A stretch of 64,000 nucleotides of DNA from Bog-532 sp963833835. GTDB taxonomy: Bacteria > Actinomycetota > Actinomycetes > Streptosporangiales > Streptosporangiaceae. The notes beneath the pieces were generated by a model. That model saw only the letters and a list, made by a program, of their open reading frames with translations. It had not been told where the DNA came from and did no database searches. A program made the translations under genes and the position numbers. Shown one piece after another: positions 9,066 to 20,522 of this stretch (its first letter is position 1; the number at the start of each line of letters is the position of its first letter). Location of the stretch: assembly GCA_963833835.1 (NCBI GenBank), contig CAWHZI010000011.1, positions 1-64,000 of the forward strand, given 5' to 3'.

Positions 9066-10235
9066 ATGCGGAATGTATACGTGGCCGGGATCGGCATGAC
9101 GAGATTCGCCAAGCAACTCGATCGCGGCCTGAAGGATCTCACCGCCGAGGCCGTCACCGCGGCGCTGAAGGATGCCGGCCAGACCGCCGGGGACGTGCAG
9201 GCCTGTTACTTCGGCAATGCCGTCGCCGGATCCATGACCGGCCAGGAGATGCTGGCCGGCCAGTTCGGGCTACGGCCGCTCGGCATCGGTGAGATACCGG
9301 TGTTCAACGTGGAGAACGCGTGCGCCTCGGCGTCCACCGCCTTCCACCTGGCCTGGCAGGCCGTCGCGACCGGCGTCCACGACGCGGTGCTCGCGGTCGG
9401 GGCCGAGAAGATGACCCACCCGGACAAGGCCCGGTCGTTCGCCGCGATCGGCGGCTCGGTGGATGTCGACACCACGCCCGCGGACCTGCCCGAAGGCCGG
9501 TCTTTCCTGATGGACATGTACGCGGAGTCCGCGCTGCGGTACATGGAGCAGACGGGCGCGACCCGCGCCGATTTCGCCCGTGTGGTGGTCAAGAACCAGC
9601 GGAACGGCCGGCTGAACCCGCTGGCCCAGTACGGTGGTGAGCTCACCGTGGCCCAGGTCCTGGCGGCGCGGGAAATCGTGTGGCCGTTCACGCTGCAGAT
9701 GTGCTCGCCGATCTCGGATGGCGCGGCCGCGGCGCTGCTGGTCAGCGACGAAGCCGGCCTGTCCGGCAATGCGGCGGTCGCCGTTCTCGCGTCGGTCGCG
9801 AGGTCTGCTCCTGCCGACGGGAGCGCGAGCGTGACCGCCCTGGCCGCACGGGCCGCCTACGAGGCTGCCGGTCTCGGCCCGGCCGACATGGACTGCGTCG
9901 AGGTTCATGACGCGGCCGCCTCGGCGGAGCTGGTGATATACGAGCAGCTCGGCCTGGCCGAACCGGGAGGCGGCGCGGGGCTGATCCGCAGCGGTGAGAC
10001 GCGGCTCGGCGGCTCACTGCCGGTCAACACGAGCGGCGGCCTGCTGGCACGCGGGCATCCCATCGGCGCCACCGGCCTCGCCCAGATCGTCGAGGCCGTC
10101 CTGCAGCTGCGCGGTACCGCGGGCGGCCGGCAGGTGCCTGACGCACGGGTCGCGCTGACCCAGAACGCCGGGGGATGGCACGGCGCGGACAACGTCGCGA
10201 GCGTGATCCACATCTTCGGCCAGCCCGCGGCGTGA
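9066..10235 (+). CDS. SCP2-type thiolase 2
   Basis: 389 residues, with no frameshift, unlike its neighbours. It starts MRNVYVAGIGMTRFAKQL. The nucleophilic Cys is in NVENACASASTAFHLA and the His motif in GGLLARGHPIGATG. The middle block reads EVHDAAASAELVIYEQ; where many family members, including thiolase 1 (HDACS), have a Cys, this one has Ala. Ribosome binding site aggagc lies ahead of ATG 9066, 28 bp after the methyltransferase. It probably acts on a 3-oxoacyl-CoA made or used with the methyltransferase and the dehydrogenase at 14121. Confidence 0.85.
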   Translation: MRNVYVAGIGMTRFAKQLDRGLKDLTAEAVTAALKDAGQTAGDVQACYFGNAVAGSMTGQEMLAGQFGLRPLGIGEIPVFNVENACASASTAFHLAWQAVATGVHDAVLAVGAEKMTHPDKARSFAAIGGSVDVDTTPADLPEGRSFLMDMYAESALRYMEQTGATRADFARVVVKNQRNGRLNPLAQYGGELTVAQVLAAREIVWPFTLQMCSPISDGAAAALLVSDEAGLSGNAAVAVLASVARSAPADGSASVTALAARAAYEAAGLGPADMDCVEVHDAAASAELVIYEQLGLAEPGGGAGLIRSGETRLGGSLPVNTSGGLLARGHPIGATGLAQIVEAVLQLRGTAGGRQVPDARVALTQNAGGWHGADNVASVIHIFGQPAA

Positions 10236-10254
10236 GGACCGCGGCGAATCAGGA

Positions 10255-10330
10255 CCGGGTCAACTGGACCCGGAATGACCAGGATAAATCCCTTACTACC
10301 CGCTCAGCGGGAGGGTGGCACCGCCTTCCC
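10255..10330 (+). promoter_or_regulatory. structured leader of metK (two hairpins)
   Basis: Hairpin 1: ccgggtc (10255-10261), 5-base loop, gacccgg (10267-10273). Hairpin 2: 10309-10330, gggagggtgg / ccgccttccc, about 10 pairs including two G-T pairs. It contains GGGTGGCACCGC, which resembles the T-box antiterminator consensus. There is no visible specifier stem upstream within the 141-bp gap, so a true T-box is doubtful. It could also be a short SAM- or SAH-responsive element I do not recognise, or an internal terminator after thiolase 2. Confidence 0.35.
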
Positions 10331-10376
10331 TGGCCCGACGCCGGAGATGCCGGCCACAGTACAGAGGAGTTGAGCG

Positions 10377-11604
<1,228 letters not shown>

Positions 11605-11608
<4 letters not shown>

Positions 11609-12610
11609 GGCAGGTCGTCACCGGATCCATCGCCACCGATCACCTGATGGTTTCCCGGGCCGGTTCACCGAGCAACTGATCGAGGGCAAGCTCGACAAAG
11701 TATCGCTGTCCTTCCTGGTCGACGAGCTCAAGATCCACCGGGGTGGCGTCGCCGCCAACATCGCGTTCGGAATGGCCCGGCTTGGGCTGCGGCCGGTGCT
11801 CGTCGGCGCGGTCGGCGCTGACTTCGCCGACTACCGGCAATGGCTGGAAGCGCACCAGGTGGACACCCAGCACGTGCACGTGTCCGAAGACCCTGCATAC
11901 CGCCCGGTTCCTGTGCACAACAGATGCGGACAACAACCAGATCGCCTCCTTTTACGCGGGGGCGATGAACGAGGCACGGCACATCGACCTGGCCCGGATC
12001 CTCCAGGCCATAGGCGACGTGGAAATCGTCCTGATCTGTCCCGACGACCCGGCGGCGATGCTCCGGCACACCCGGGCCTGCCGCGACGGCGGCGTCCCCT
12101 TCGCCGCCGATCCCTCGCAGCAGATCGCCCGGATGCCGGGGACAGATCTGCGCGAGCTGGTGGACGGGGCCAGGTACCTGTTCACCAACGAGTACGAGCG
12201 GGACCTGCTGGTCCGCAAGACCGGCTGGCCCGTCGGCGAACTCCTCAACCGTGTCGGCGCCTGGGTCACCACGATCGGGCCTAAAGGGCGTCATCATCGA
12301 GTCGCCCGGTGGCCCGTCGCTCTCGGTCGCCGCGGCCGCGCCTCGGGCAGACCGCGGATCCGACCGGAGCCGGCGACGCCTTCCGTGCCGGTTTCCTCGC
12401 CGGGATCGGCAGCGGGCTCGGGCAGGAGCGGTCAGCGCAGATGGGCTGCGCGATGGCCGCACTGGTGATGGAGACAACCGGGACACAGGAGTACCAATTC
12501 GGGCTGGCCGACTTCCTCGCCCGCATCAGCGAATCTTATGGTGCCCAGGCTGCTGCCGAAGTGGGCGCGCAGGTCAGCCCCGTCTCACCTGAACTGGCTA
12601 AGGAGACGAT

Positions 12611-12614
<4 letters not shown>
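11605..12614 (+). CDS. adoK: adenosine kinase (PfkB family)
   Basis: Removes the adenosine released by AhcY by phosphorylating it to AMP. It closely resembles the mycobacterial AdoK pattern: VTGSIATDHLM-FPGRF, LSFLVDELKIHRGGVAANIA, ARFLCTTDADNNQIASFYAGAM, FAADPSQQIAR, YLFTNEYERDLL and the catalytic DPTGAGDAFRAGF (Asp as base). Indels: a missing third base before FPGRF near 11652, and extra bases near 11895, 12284 (ggg-c) and 12351. About 335 residues. It overlaps metK and ahcY by ATGA at both ends, so the three are translationally coupled. Confidence 0.9.
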
Positions 12615-14062
<1,448 letters not shown>

Positions 14063-14120
14063 CCGGACCGTCCGGCTGGACGGTGTCCCTGGGCAGAAGC
14101 GGAAGCGGCAAGGAGATCAG

Positions 14121-14999
14121 GTGGGTGAGATCCGCCGCGTCGGCGTGGTTGGCTCGGGCCTCATGGGCTCCGGCATCGCCGAAGTATGCGCCCGGGCCGG
14201 ACTGGATGTGCTGGTCGGCGAGGTGACTGAGGACGCGGCCCAGGCGGGCAGGGGCCGCGTAGCCAAGTCGCTGCACCGGGCCGCGAAGGCGGGCAAGCTC
14301 ACGCCGGCCGACCAGGAAACGACGCTGAGAGCGATCAGGTTCACCACCGATCTCGGCGACTTCGAGGACCGTGAGCTCGTCATCGAAGCGGTCATCGAGC
14401 GAGAGGACGAAAAATCCGGCCTGCTCGCCACCCTGGACAAAATCATCACCGATCGAGAAGCCATCCTAGCGTCCAACACGTCCTCGATCCCGATCATGAG
14501 GCTGGCGATGGCGACCCGCCGTGCCAGTCAAGTCATCGGGATCCATTTCTTCAACCCCGTTCCCGTCCTCAGCCTGGTCGAGCTGATCCCCTGCCTGGTG
14601 ACCAGCGAAGAGACCTGCTGGCGGGCCGAGGCGTTCGTCACGGCAACACTCGGCAAGACGGCTATCCGCGGCCAGGACCGGGCCGGGTTCGTGGTCAACG
14701 CGCTGCTTATCCCGTACCTGCTGGCCGCGATCCGGATGCTGGAATCAGGATCTGCCTCAGCGCAGGACATCGACACCGGGATGGTGCTCGGCTGCGGCTA
14801 CCCGATGGGCCCGCTGCGGCTCAGCGACCTGATCGGGCTGGACACGGTCGGGGCAATAGCGGGGTCGATGTACGAAGAATTCAAGGAACCGCAGTACGCG
14901 GCGCCTCCCCTGCTCCTTCGCATGGTCGATGCGGGATTCCTGGGCCGGAAGACCGGCCACGGCTTCTACGACCACACCGAGGGAAGTGGGTCCGGCTAA
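14121..14999 (+). CDS. 3-hydroxyacyl-CoA (3-hydroxybutyryl-CoA) dehydrogenase
   Basis: 292 residues, intact. N-terminal NAD-binding VGVVGSGLMGSGIAEVCARAG; catalytic His and Asn region HFFNPVPVLSLVELIPC; C-terminal dimerisation domain with GFVVNALLIPYL, GCGYPMGPLRLSDLIGLDTV and GRKTGHGFYDH. This is the PaaH/Hbd family, which interconverts 3-hydroxyacyl-CoA and 3-oxoacyl-CoA with NAD(P). The GTG start at 14121 has aaggag 5 bases upstream, better than any ATG inside. With two thiolases it suggests reversible chain extension or cleavage of a short acyl-CoA. The stop overlaps that of the convergent PucR gene by two bases. Confidence 0.9.
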   Translation: MGEIRRVGVVGSGLMGSGIAEVCARAGLDVLVGEVTEDAAQAGRGRVAKSLHRAAKAGKLTPADQETTLRAIRFTTDLGDFEDRELVIEAVIEREDEKSGLLATLDKIITDREAILASNTSSIPIMRLAMATRRASQVIGIHFFNPVPVLSLVELIPCLVTSEETCWRAEAFVTATLGKTAIRGQDRAGFVVNALLIPYLLAAIRMLESGSASAQDIDTGMVLGCGYPMGPLRLSDLIGLDTVGAIAGSMYEEFKEPQYAAPPLLLRMVDAGFLGRKTGHGFYDHTEGSGSG

Positions 15000-16391
15000 T
15001 GCTCAGGTGCCTGCCGTGACTCGATGATCTTGGCGGCGACGTGCGCGCTGAGCCGGTGGTCGGGGTTGGCAAGGTCAATGGACGTCAGCTGTTCGATGCG
15101 TTGAATGCGGTAGGAGATAGTGTTGACGTGGACCCGGAGCACCCGGGCGGTCTGCTTGAGGCTCTCGTGCTGGTTCAGGTAGATCGACAAAGTGCCGAGC
15201 AGGTCCACCTTGTGGCGGGCGTCGTACTCGATCAGGGGACCCAGCACATCCTCGGCAAATTGCCACAGCTGATGCATGTTTCCTATCTGCAGCAGAAGCC
15301 GGTAAATGCCGAGCTCGGAGTAACTGATGGTCTGCCCGGCACGTCCGATGCGGATGCCCACGTCAATGGCGTGCTGGGCCTGGAGGAGGGCCTGCGGTGC
15401 CAGTTCTGGCCATTCGGTTGGTTCGCTCAGCCCGCAAGTGAACTGATTTCCGGCTGTCGACGGCGGTAGGAGCACCGGGGTACGGCTCACCGGGACGGTC
15501 ACGGCGCCGAGGGTACGGTCCGGCGTGACACCATCCGGCTGTCCAGGTAGCAGCATCACTAGTTCGGGGCCGCGGATGACGGTCGCGCAGCGCATCGAGT
15601 CGGCCAGGCGGTTAGCGCTTCCTCAGCGGGCTCACGTTCGCTGGGATGGCCCTGTCCGAGTTCAGCTTGGGGGCGCTCACCCGTGCTACCGCCACCCGGT
15701 AGGGCTCGGTATCGGCGACGCCCAGGCTACGGGCCTTGCGACGGGCATCGTGACTGTCCAGGAAATGCCCGCTGACCAGAGCGTCCAGGATTGCGCTCTG
15801 GTAGCGCTGGCCCAGTTCCAGGCTGGTTTGCTCCCGGGCCAGGGTAAGGGCAAACAAGGTCGCCGCGTAACTGGTGATGACGAGGTCGACATCGTCGGCC
15901 TCGGCGACAGTCTCGTCCAGCACCAGCAGGTACGCCAGGATAGTGTCGCCCACCATGACCGGCGTGGCCAGGCAGCCGTAAGCCAGGGCCGAGCCTGGTA
16001 CGGGAGGCACCCGAAGGGGTTTCCGTTCGGCGGCCAGCACCCGGAGCATGCTCGCCATGCTGGGGTCGCCTGGTTCCCAGCGCCGGGTGGCGCCGGGTGA
16101 CGCGCTGCCTGCCTGGGCCTGCGGCTGGAACTCTGGATCGAGCAGAATGACGGTCTTGCCGGCCGTGGCGGCGAAGATCCTGGTCAGCTCGGCGGCGTCG
16201 GCACCCTGCACGGCGGCACCGGCGACTCTGTCGCAGACCGCCATCATGCGCCGGTACAAGGAGTTCTGGCGTGACAGCCCGGAGATTGTGCCAGGAAGCT
16301 GATCCGGGTCGGCGGTGGGACTCACGGCCCGGGTGTCAGGACCTGAGCCGGAGCCTGACCCGGCCACGGCGCCGTTCCTGACCGGTTTCAT
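14996..16391 (-). CDS. PucR/CdaR-type transcriptional regulator
   Basis: About 464 residues. The N-terminal half looks like a GAF-type sensor (AAELTRIFAATAGKTVILLDPEF, GCLATPVMVGDTILAYLLVLDE). The C-terminus carries the PucR helix-turn-helix: LLGTLSIYLNQHESLKQTAR, VLRVHVNTISYRIQRIEQLT, then SIDLANPDHRLSAHVAAKII. One extra base near 15611 (cgc-t-aac, both Arg codons) splits the frame. Start ATG 16391 overlaps the upstream gene's TGA, so it is co-transcribed with the homocysteine methyltransferase-MTHFR gene. Such proteins often activate catabolic or transport genes; the target here may be the cluster itself. Confidence 0.8.
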
Positions 16392-18260
16392 GACGCCTGC
16401 TGCATCGTGACCAGCCCAGTGATCAGGTCGGTCAGCCGCTCATCGGGCCTGCTCGGCGCCTGGATCAGAACGCCGGCGATCAGGCCGGTCAGGCCGGTCA
16501 CAGTGTCCAGCACAGCGGAAGCGGGGTCGGCCCGGCGAGTTGCCGGGGGTGGCTCGCGCCGTGCCCGCTCCGGCTGTCCGGGTGGCTCCAGGGACTTCGT
16601 GGATGAGCCGGGTGATTGCCTTGGGATCTGCGAAGGGCGCGAATGACGCGATGACCGGCAGGTCGACACCGCCGGCGCGCAGCTCGCGCAGCAGGCGCGC
16701 GGCTGGGTCGGCGTTGTAGATCACATCAGTGACCAGGAAGTGTGCGCCTGCCTCCGCTTTTCTGGCAGTCCTGCCCAGTTCCTGACCCGTGTCGGCGGCC
16801 GCGGTATGCACGCAGGCGCCTATCACGAACCGGGTCCGGCCGGCAGCAGTGACGCCGCGCCAGTCGACTCCCTCGTTGAGGGCTGCCAGCGCGGTGATGA
16901 GCCGGACCGAGTCGACGTCTCCAGGCGAGTACGGTTCCGGGTAATCGCCGGCTACCCACGGGGTGCCGCTTCGGCATACCACCGTCCGGATTCCCAGGGC
17001 GTAGCTACCGAGGAGGTCGGCCTCAAGCGCCGCGAGGCTCCGCCCGGCCGTCTCCATGGTCAGGATGACGTCGGTTTCGGCGCGTGCCCGCAGCACGGCG
17101 GCGGCCGCGACAGGGCTGACACGGGCCGCGGACGTCTCCTGATCGGTGATCGCCAGCATGCCGGCGCCAGCCGAGGCAAGCTGGGCCGCGTCGGCGGTGA
17201 ATTGCGCTACGTCCTGACCCCGCGGGGCCCGCACTCCGGCGACCACGACAAAGCGACCTTGATGTGGCCACCCCGAAGGCGGCTCAGGATCCGGCTTCGG
17301 GGACACAGCATGAATCACCGGGCGCGGCCGGCCGGGTGAGATACCCACTGCTGCCCGGCCCGGCTTCAGTCGCCGCACCGCGCGTGCGACCGCCCTGATG
17401 TGCGCCGGAGTGGTGCCACAGCATCCGCCCACGAGGCCCGCCCCGGTGGCGACGAATTGCCGGGCGACCTCCGCGAAGTATTCGGTGTTGCGGGCGTAGC
17501 GCAGCTGGCGGCCGAGCCGGCGGGGGACCCCGGCGTTGGGCTGGACGCTGATCGGCAGCGTGCATCCGGCGGCCAGTTCCGCGACCACCTCCTGCAGGAC
17601 GGCTGGCCCTACCGTGCAGTTCGCACCGATCGCCGAGACGTGCAGCCCGGCCAGCGACGCCGCTGCCTCACGAGGTTCCTCGCCGCGAAGGGTCCGGCCG
17701 TCATCGCCAAAGGTGAGCTGGGCGACGACCGGCAGATCGCATTCGGCGAGCGCGACGGTCACGGCCTGGGCCAGCGACTCGATATCGCCGAAGGTCTCGA
17801 GCATGATGAGGTCTACCCAGCTCGCCAGTGCGGCGATCTGCTCCCGCAGGATCGGGTCGCGATCGCGATAGGGGATCCGCGGCGCGGCGGCACTCATCAC
17901 GGGGCCGACGCTGCCCGCGACCAGTGCGGTCGAGCCGGACTCCCGGATGGCCTCCCGAGCCAGGCGGGCTCCGGAGAGATTGATCTCGGCGACGCTCTCC
18001 TCGAGGCCCGCCCGGGCCAGCCGCAACCGGTTGGCGTCGAAGGTATTGGTCTGGATGATGTCCGCACCGGCCGCCAGATATGCAGCGTGCAGGTCCCGTA
18101 CGAGATAAGGCTTGACCAGGTTCAGCTCGGACAGCGACCGGTCAAGCGGCACCCCGGCCGAGTGCAGCATGGTCCCCATGGCCCCGTCGCACACCCGCAC
18201 GCGACGGTAGAGATCGAGCCCCCGTTCCGGACGGTAATCGGGCTGCGGGTATCCATCCAT
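16388..18260 (-). CDS. bifunctional homocysteine S-methyltransferase / methylenetetrahydrofolate reductase
   Basis: About 623 residues, arranged like the YitJ-type fusion. Residues 20-300 form a homocysteine methyltransferase barrel: CDGAMGTMLHSAG, GADIIQTNTFDANRLRLA, MLETFGD, and zinc ligands Cys215 (GANC), Cys280 and Cys281 (GGCCGTTP). From about residue 335 a MetF-like reductase domain follows (FVVVAGVRAPRG, LAITDQE, VVCRSGTP, FVIGACVH, FLVTDVIYN, PVIASFAPFADPKAI). An extra base near 16533 (ccg-g-gcc) breaks the frame in the last 60 residues. It supplies and transfers the folate methyl group to homocysteine. It is driven by promoter and operator O3 and overlaps pucR. Confidence 0.88.
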
Positions 18261-18350
18261 CAGGCACCACCAAAGGAACGGCCAGCTCCGGGCAGCCGGT
18301 ACGGCTTTCCCGGAAGCCGGGCTGACTTCTCTGTCAGCCGGTTAGTCATA

Positions 18351-18400
18351 TGAGACAGGCCGGTCTCCCTCACGATACTCGCCGGGCCTGACCAGGCCAA
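18351..18400 (-). promoter_or_regulatory. promoter and operator O3 of the homocysteine methyltransferase-MTHFR gene
   Basis: On the minus strand: -35 TTGGCC (18400-18395), 17-base spacer, -10 TATCGT (18377-18372), then operator ggagaccggcctgtctca (18368-18351), the same palindrome as at 5298 and 5427. The -35 hexamer and spacer length are identical to those of O1. Confidence 0.65.
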
Positions 18401-18480
18401 GAACCAACCGCGAAATACCCGGGAAACACCCCGCTGACCGTGGCCTAGAAAAGGTTCATGCTCCGGCAGGACAGCCTGAG
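18369..18480. repeat. second copy of the 5.3-kb divergent control region
   Basis: This stretch aligns with 5313-5440 over its whole length: shared blocks include tgacc(g/a)ggccaaga, gaaatacc, (t/c)tgaccg, atgctccggc and cagNctgag. In this copy the rightward promoter has decayed: -35 CTGACC, -10 CATGCT, and the operator position reads ctgaggcagccgga. The leftward promoter and operator are intact. Confidence 0.6.
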
Positions 18481-18726
18481 GCAGCCGGAAGCCAGGCAGC
18501 TGGTAGCCCGCGTGGCCCTTGCTGAGTTCCGCTTCGGACGAAGCTTGGCGGGTGACCGGAGCACCCGGGTATGGCCTCGTTGCGGCTCGTTTGTGGTGCG
18601 GCGACAAGAATGGCAACCCGGAATTAGTGCCCCGACACGACTGTCCAGCGCGCCGCCCGGATCCGACAATTGAACTGAACGGCCGGGCGCCCTGTGAGGC
18701 CATCGGCTGCGCGCAGGAGTGATGTG

Positions 18727-18900
18727 GTGAGTGAGCCATCCGTTTGCCCGTACTGCGGTCTGCCGATGCCCGCGGCCGAGCGACCTGACAATGCCGATCA
18801 GGCCGCGGTCATCGAGTCCATGAACCGGAAGATCAGGCAGTTGCAGGAGACGGTGGCGAGGCTGCGTGGCAGCCGGGCGGGATTACCGCTCCCCCGGTAG
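18727..18900 (+). CDS. small zinc-ribbon/coiled-coil protein
   Basis: 57 residues from GTG 18727 (GTG 18724 also possible), with caggag just upstream. The N-terminus is SEPSVCPYCGLPMP, a single CPxCG zinc knuckle. Then IESMNRKIRQLQETVARLRG reads as a short amphipathic coiled coil. No partner or function is recognised. It may be a small regulatory or assembly factor, or the head of a lost longer protein. Confidence 0.45.
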   Translation: MSEPSVCPYCGLPMPAAERPDNADQAAVIESMNRKIRQLQETVARLRGSRAGLPLPR

Positions 18901-18905
18901 CACGA

Positions 18906-19140
18906 TCAGCACCTGCAGAATTCTGCTGCGCGGGACAGGTAGGCGGATTCAGCGGCGCGGCCTGACCGGCGGACGGCCTGGGCGGCTGCGCGCTGAAGGA
19001 GGGCGGCGAGTTCCTGGTCAGGGTCGGTCGCAGCAGCGGCCAGGTGCCAGGCGCGAAGATCGCCGGCCGCGACGGGATCGCTTGCCTCCGCGAGGCGCAG
19101 GTGGGCCTCGCGTTGGACGCGAGTTGCAATGCGTCGGAAG
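18906..19140 (-). pseudogene. fragment of a LuxR-family ATP-binding (AAA/TPR) regulator
   Basis: With no start codon, the minus strand reads RRIATRVQREAHLRLAEASD then DPVAAGDLRAWHLAAAATDP and ELAALLQRAAAQAVRRSGRA, ending CRC-stop at 18906-18908. This is the helical-repeat middle of large AAA-type LuxR regulators (RAWHLAAAA is typical). The ATPase part and the LuxR HTH are both absent, and an in-frame stop lies just upstream. Clearly a remnant. Confidence 0.55.
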
Positions 19141-19244
19141 GCGGATCAGCCGTTTACAGCTTCCTGTGCACGAGGGATGATCCGGACGAACCTTCAGTCA
19201 CACGGTAGACCGTCAGTTCCTTATTCGAATTAATGGGAGATCGC

Positions 19245-19634
19245 ATGGCTCATACTGCCCACTGCGGTAACGCGACGACACGTGAATGTCGCTGCGGGGG
19301 CTGTGCGGGTTCCATGCATGGCTGGACCGGAGGTCTTTCGATGGCCGCCCCGGCGCAGTCGAGGGCGAGGGTAGCTGAACATCGATCCTCGGACCGGGCT
19401 TGGCGCGATGCGAACGGGCCACGGGCTAGGCCAGGGCCGACTCTGAGAAAGTCGCGTGCGGCTGTAGATCAAATTAAGGCGGACATGGAAGATTGGCTAG
19501 CTGATTCGGCCGTCGACCTTCCTTCCTCACCGGCAGAGCTGGTGGAAAGCCTTGGTGAGGCCTTCTCAACCGACGTCTTTGACGCTCTCTGTAACGCATT
19601 AGGCGCTCACGATTTAGCGGGTCTTTTGGGTTGA
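19245..19634 (+). CDS. hypothetical Cys-rich-head protein
   Basis: 129 residues from ATG 19245, chosen because gggag lies 7 bases upstream; ATG 19233 in the same frame has no such site. The N-terminus MAHTAHCGNATTRECRCGG then CAGSMHGW has four Cys and two His and may bind a metal. The C-terminal half (DQIKADMEDWLADSAVDLPS, then ELVESLGEAFSTDVFDALCN) is helical. It is somewhat lower in GC3 than the island genes. I recognise a general resemblance to actinobacterial hypothetical proteins near mobile elements but cannot assign a role. Confidence 0.5.
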   Translation: MAHTAHCGNATTRECRCGGCAGSMHGWTGGLSMAAPAQSRARVAEHRSSDRAWRDANGPRARPGPTLRKSRAAVDQIKADMEDWLADSAVDLPSSPAELVESLGEAFSTDVFDALCNALGAHDLAGLLG

Positions 19635-19875
19635 AGTGCTCCATGACCATCGCGGTCTTGACGCACCAGCGAGCCAGGTCGCGCTGAGCATTGGACCGGA
19701 GCCGGACCGCCTGCCCGACCAGCATCTTGGATAGGTACGGCATCACCGATCCTCGAGTGATGCCATCCAGCCGTTGTTGTACTTCGCACAGACGACCTTC
19801 ACGACTTGCTGGAACGGCGCTGCGCGAAACCGCCTTGGCTCGCTGGACGACGTACCCATCTCGACTGTCCCGTAG
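19600..19875 (-). pseudogene. remnant of a CxxC-NNGWM family protein (HNH/zinc-ribbon type)
   Basis: The minus strand reads FQQVVKVVCAKYNNGWMASL then, after a missing base near 19743, VMPYLSKMLVGQAVRLRSNA and RDLARWCVKTAMVMEHFNP. The pairing of a C-x2-C-NNGWM knuckle with an ARWxVKTAMVxE helix marks a widespread family of hypothetical proteins often found near mobile DNA. Here the second knuckle Cys is Tyr, the N-terminus is gone, and the DNA overlaps the integrase remnant on the other strand. Non-functional. Confidence 0.45.
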
Positions 19876-20317
19876 GGCAGCTTTCCTGGGCTCACTCGTC
19901 CTGCCCAGACGCGCCATGGCCGCATTAATGGCACATCGAAAGCTGCAGGCTGCAGAACGGCTGGCCGCGGGGCCTACTTGGCAGGACAACAACCTGGTGT
20001 TCTGCCACGAGGACGGGCGGATGTACACCAAGGACGCGCTCAACTGGCGGTTCAGCAAGATGACGCGGCGGGCCGGGATTGGGCACTGGCACGCCCACGA
20101 AGGTCGGCACACGGCGGTGTCGATCATGAGCAGCAACGGCATACCACTGCAGGACATCAGCGACACCGTGGGCCACAAGTCCACCCACGTCACCGAGACC
20201 GTCTATCGGCACGTGATCGTGCCCGCCATCCGGGGCGGGGCGAGCGTGATGGACAACGTCTTCGGGGACGACGCAGACAACGAAAACGGCGCAGCGGGCG
20301 AAGCCGCTACGCCGTAG
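19850..20317 (+). pseudogene. int: tyrosine recombinase (integrase), C-terminal catalytic part only
   Basis: From about 19850 the frame reads LVLPRRAMAALMAHRKLQAA, QDNNLVFCHEDGRMYTKDAL, then the catalytic HEGRHTAVSIM and GHKSTHVTETVYRHVI with the nucleophilic Tyr, and a normal tail ending at 20317. The first catalytic Arg and the N-terminal DNA-binding domains are missing. The remnant ends 46 bp from the 3' end of a tRNA-Ala gene, the usual arrangement for an element integrated into a tRNA. It marks the right border of the accessory island. Confidence 0.75.
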
Positions 20318-20363
20318 TCACTTGGTTAGTCACTGGATCATGAAACCGAGGTCGGGAAACCAG

Positions 20364-20436
20364 TGGAGCTATGGGGATTCGAACCCCAGACCTCTTCCAT
20401 GCCATGGAAGCGCGCTACCAACTGCGCCATAGCCCC
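20364..20436 (-). tRNA. tRNA-Ala (anticodon GGC)
   Basis: Reverse complement: acceptor ggggcta pairs with tagctcc; D arm gcgcagttggtagcgc; anticodon arm cttcc-atGGCat-ggaag gives anticodon GGC; T arm ctggggttcgaatccccat. Discriminator A, and CCA is not encoded. 73 nt. Its 3' end faces the integrase remnant, so it is the probable attachment site. Confidence 0.95.
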
Positions 20437-20522
20437 TTGCGGTACCGGTAGAGCCTAGCGCATGTTCGGAGCACCGGGGCCATGCTCCGCCGTGTCAGCG
20501 GCCCGTGGTCAGCGGCCCCGGT

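Larger units (their letters stand above)
18261..18726. other. control region O3 and degenerate sequence
   Basis: The first 150 bases are the leftward promoter and operator of the gene at 18260 and the decayed copy of a rightward promoter (about 18433-18461). From about 18485 to 18710 no frame gives a recognisable protein. The caggag at 18713-18718 is the ribosome binding site of the small gene that follows. Confidence 0.45.

Noticed and set aside
10290..10330. A genuine T-box riboswitch before metK
   Set aside because: Only the core-like GGGTGGCACCGC is present. The specifier stem and stem I would not fit in the 141-bp gap, and metK is not a typical T-box gene in actinobacteria.
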